From NCBI GenBank assembly GCA_016219875.1, contig JACRJZ010000013.1, positions 1 through 35,570 on the forward strand: a DNA stretch of 35,570 nt. Direction: 5' to 3'. Below the pieces are notes generated by a model that did not search any database, was not told where the DNA came from, and saw only the letters and a list, made by a program, of their open reading frames with translations. Source of the DNA: Verrucomicrobiota bacterium. Its GTDB lineage: Bacteria; Verrucomicrobiota; Verrucomicrobiia; Limisphaerales; JACRJZ01. The number at the start of each line of letters is the position of its first letter. Position 1 is the first letter of the stretch. Shown piece after piece: positions 33,934 to 35,570 of this stretch. The position numbers were made by a program, and so were the translations under genes.

Positions 33934-34520
33934 TTCGCTGGAGATATACCACCAATGCGTGCGCGACACGGGAAGGCAAGGGTAAGAGTCGTTCGCGCCG
34001 CTGTTTGGTTTGCCGCAGGCGCACGGTCAGGGCGCACCAGTTCAGGTCGTCCAAAGTCAACGCGGCGACTTCGTTGGCGCGCAGGGCCAACTCCGAGAAA
34101 CACAGGGCGATGGCGTAGTCGCGCCGACCGGCCGCAGTGTGACGATCAAACGAGCGCAGAAACCGAAGCCGCAGGGCGGGATCCAGAACCTGAGCCGGCG
34201 GTGGGAAGGCTAGAGAAGCCGGACACGGCACGGCCGCCGCCCATCCCGGACGAACCCGTCCAGTGAACTCCAGGAACCGCAAGAAACTACGCAGCCCCAC
34301 CGCCAGCGCATGCATGCTTGTCTCCTTGAGGTGCTGAGCCTGTGCGGTGACAAACCGGAAGAGGTCGCGAGGTCTGAGGGTGCGCAGCCGCAATCGGCGC
34401 TGACCGAACTACCAATCCAGGAACTCCCGGGCGTAGCGTCGGCGTGCCCGCCGCGTCACCACCGCTAACCCCTGAACTCGGTCCAAGTGTTGATCGGACT
34501 CGACGAGCAAACGGTCGGCC
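33934..34520 (-). pseudogene. Broken tyrosine recombinase (phage-integrase family)
   Basis: The N-terminal SAM-like core-binding region (LLVESDQHLDRVQGLAVVTRRARRRYAREFLDW) is cut by an in-frame TAG at 34409-34411 and continues in the same frame as FGQRRLRLRTLRPRDLFRF. The catalytic domain starts with ELALRANEVAALTLDDLNW (first Arg of the RHRY set) and LRQTKQRRERLLPLPSRV (Lys region). It then stops being recombinase-like after VVYLQRRRPQ: the HxxR box and the catalytic Tyr are missing, replaced by a fragment of another gene and a palindromic repeat. Non-functional. Confidence 0.8.
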
Positions 34521-34622
34521 GCCCTTAACCCGATCTCCGAAGTGCGCGGTAGTTTCTTGAAGGATCGCACCCTGGTCCTCAGATCATACCGCCTCCGATG
34601 GCCAGCCGATCTTGCGGCGGGA

Positions 34623-35570
34623 TCAACTTCGGCGACGCGCACTGGACGTCGCCTCCACCAGCGGCTTGTGTTTGCGCAATCCGCCCCAAGCCGCTTGAGA
34701 GTTTGATCACCACGTCGCAGCCCCCTCACCACCAGCACCGCGCCGCACAAAAGCACTGCCACGCGCAAGGTCCCCGGCTGCCGATAGGGCGCGTCGGGCG
34801 TGGTCTAGTGTTGATACCGACTCAGCAGGTTGAAGGCGAACCAGACCGCCAGGAACGCCGACTCCGTCGCAAAGAAGGGTTGTAGGCAAAACCCGTCCAC
34901 CGCCAGATCGTGCTTCAACTCCTCGATCCGTTGCTTGACGCAGACCCGCCCGTTGTAATCGCGCCACAATTCCAGCACGCCTTCGCTCCGGTTGGTCCCC
35001 CAGACCCGGAACGTGTAGCCCGGCATATCAATCAACGTGCGTCCCACCACCGCCTGGCTCTCCCGCACCCGTTCGCGCACGACGACGAAGCGCCGTGCCT
35101 TCGACCACCCAAACAATTTCACCGTGAACTCCCCCGCCGCGTGAGGTTCGTCGATGACCGTCCAGTCCTTGATCCCGGCGCACTTCCGTTTGAGCGTGCT
35201 GGTCAAGCGCGCCACCACATAGGGCAACGCGCGGGCCTCCAGGAAGTTGCCATCAAAGAAACCGCTGTCGGCCCGCACCGTGCTCCGCCACAGCCCTTCG
35301 AGCAGGAGCGCCAGCGCTTCCTGCAAGAACGGGACGACCCAGCGCGCCGCGCCCGTGTTCCCGCTGCGCAACCAGCCATGCAAGAAGAACGGCGCCTCGG
35401 CCAGCACCGCCCGCGGCGGATGATGACTGTTCACGACCGAAAGCTGGGTCTGGGAAGAAGCCGTGAGGCCGAACCCGAAAGCACGATCCAGTCTGAACCG
35501 TCCGGTTGTAACGGCAGTGAACCGCATCCAATGAGCCTCGAAACAGAGAACCGAGAGCCGAGCCGCTACC
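34623..35570 (-). pseudogene. Broken IS1380-type transposase
   Basis: The longest open part (about 240 codons from 35527) shows IS1380-family DDE transposase signatures: HGWLRSGNTGAARWVVPFLQEAL, VRADSGFF (first Asp), YTFRVWGTNR, and QRIEELKHDLAVDGFCLQPFF with the catalytic Glu region. A TAG at 34805-34807 interrupts it, after which TTPDAPYRQPGTLRVAVLLC continues in the same frame; the likely original end (AWGGLRKHKPLVEATSSARR, TGA at 34623-34625) is in another frame. The N-terminal part near 35430-35527 also appears frame-disturbed and the 5' end runs to or beyond the window edge. Inactive remnant; inverted ends not located. Confidence 0.82.

Noticed and set aside
2345..34807. Three frames (Ig-like gene, recombinase, IS1380 transposase) continue sensibly past an in-frame TAG, suggesting amber recoding.
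   Set aside because: TAG also ends the GH127, receiver and coiled-coil genes, where the following codons are intergenic, repeat or overlapping sequence. Two of the three interrupted frames are decaying mobile elements with other damage.

Overview
Organism and overall character. The window looks like chromosomal DNA of a GC-rich verrucomicrobial bacterium (Pedosphaera/Limisphaerales-like), with planctomycetes the nearest alternative. I infer this from secreted sulfatases next to GH43 and GH127 glycosidases, a very large Ig-like/InlB-repeat exported protein, many dispersed palindromic repeats between genes, and integron-type attC sites outside any visible integron. No rRNA, tRNA or CRISPR array was seen, and no promoter could be called with confidence.

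Layout. (1) 2-2347: 3' part of a secreted multi-domain protein ending at an early TAG. (2) 2555-6367, minus strand: sulfatase, GH43-like protein and a trypsin-like protease with TPR-like C-terminus, packed as an operon. (3) 6229-7179: two small cassette genes with attC sites and no integrase; one attC is read into the protease N-terminus. (4) 7625-11909, minus: GH127 enzyme and a second sulfatase. (5) 12054-19755: a Cys-rich small protein, two overlapping ABC exporter genes (minus) and, divergently, a small membrane protein plus a GH/GT2 fusion enzyme (plus). (6) 19817-25136, minus: TolC-like lipoprotein, HlyD/MacA-like adaptor and MacB-like permease, without the expected ATPase gene. (7) 25292-26720, minus: two toxin-antitoxin modules (MntA/HepT, and DUF433/DUF5615). 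(8) 27190-32316, minus, visibly AT-richer: a three-gene operon of a Cys-rich, probably PocR-type histidine kinase, a stand-alone receiver protein and a 711-residue HD-domain protein. (9) 32769-35570: a small hypothetical gene preceded by a 21-bp-period dyad array, then a graveyard of palindromic repeats, a broken tyrosine recombinase and a broken IS1380-type transposase.

How the parts work together. The sulfatases, GH43, GH127 and protease fit breakdown of sulfated, arabinose-containing polysaccharide in the periplasm or outside the cell. The ABC exporter pair and the GH/GT2 fusion fit making and exporting a glycan or glycolipid. The TolC/HlyD/MacB-like genes form a tripartite export system. 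The TA modules, the AT-rich signalling operon and the IS remnants form an accessory island; its HK-REC-HD operon is the best candidate for an undescribed system. At least five families of palindromic or direct repeats sit between, and in two cases inside, the genes.
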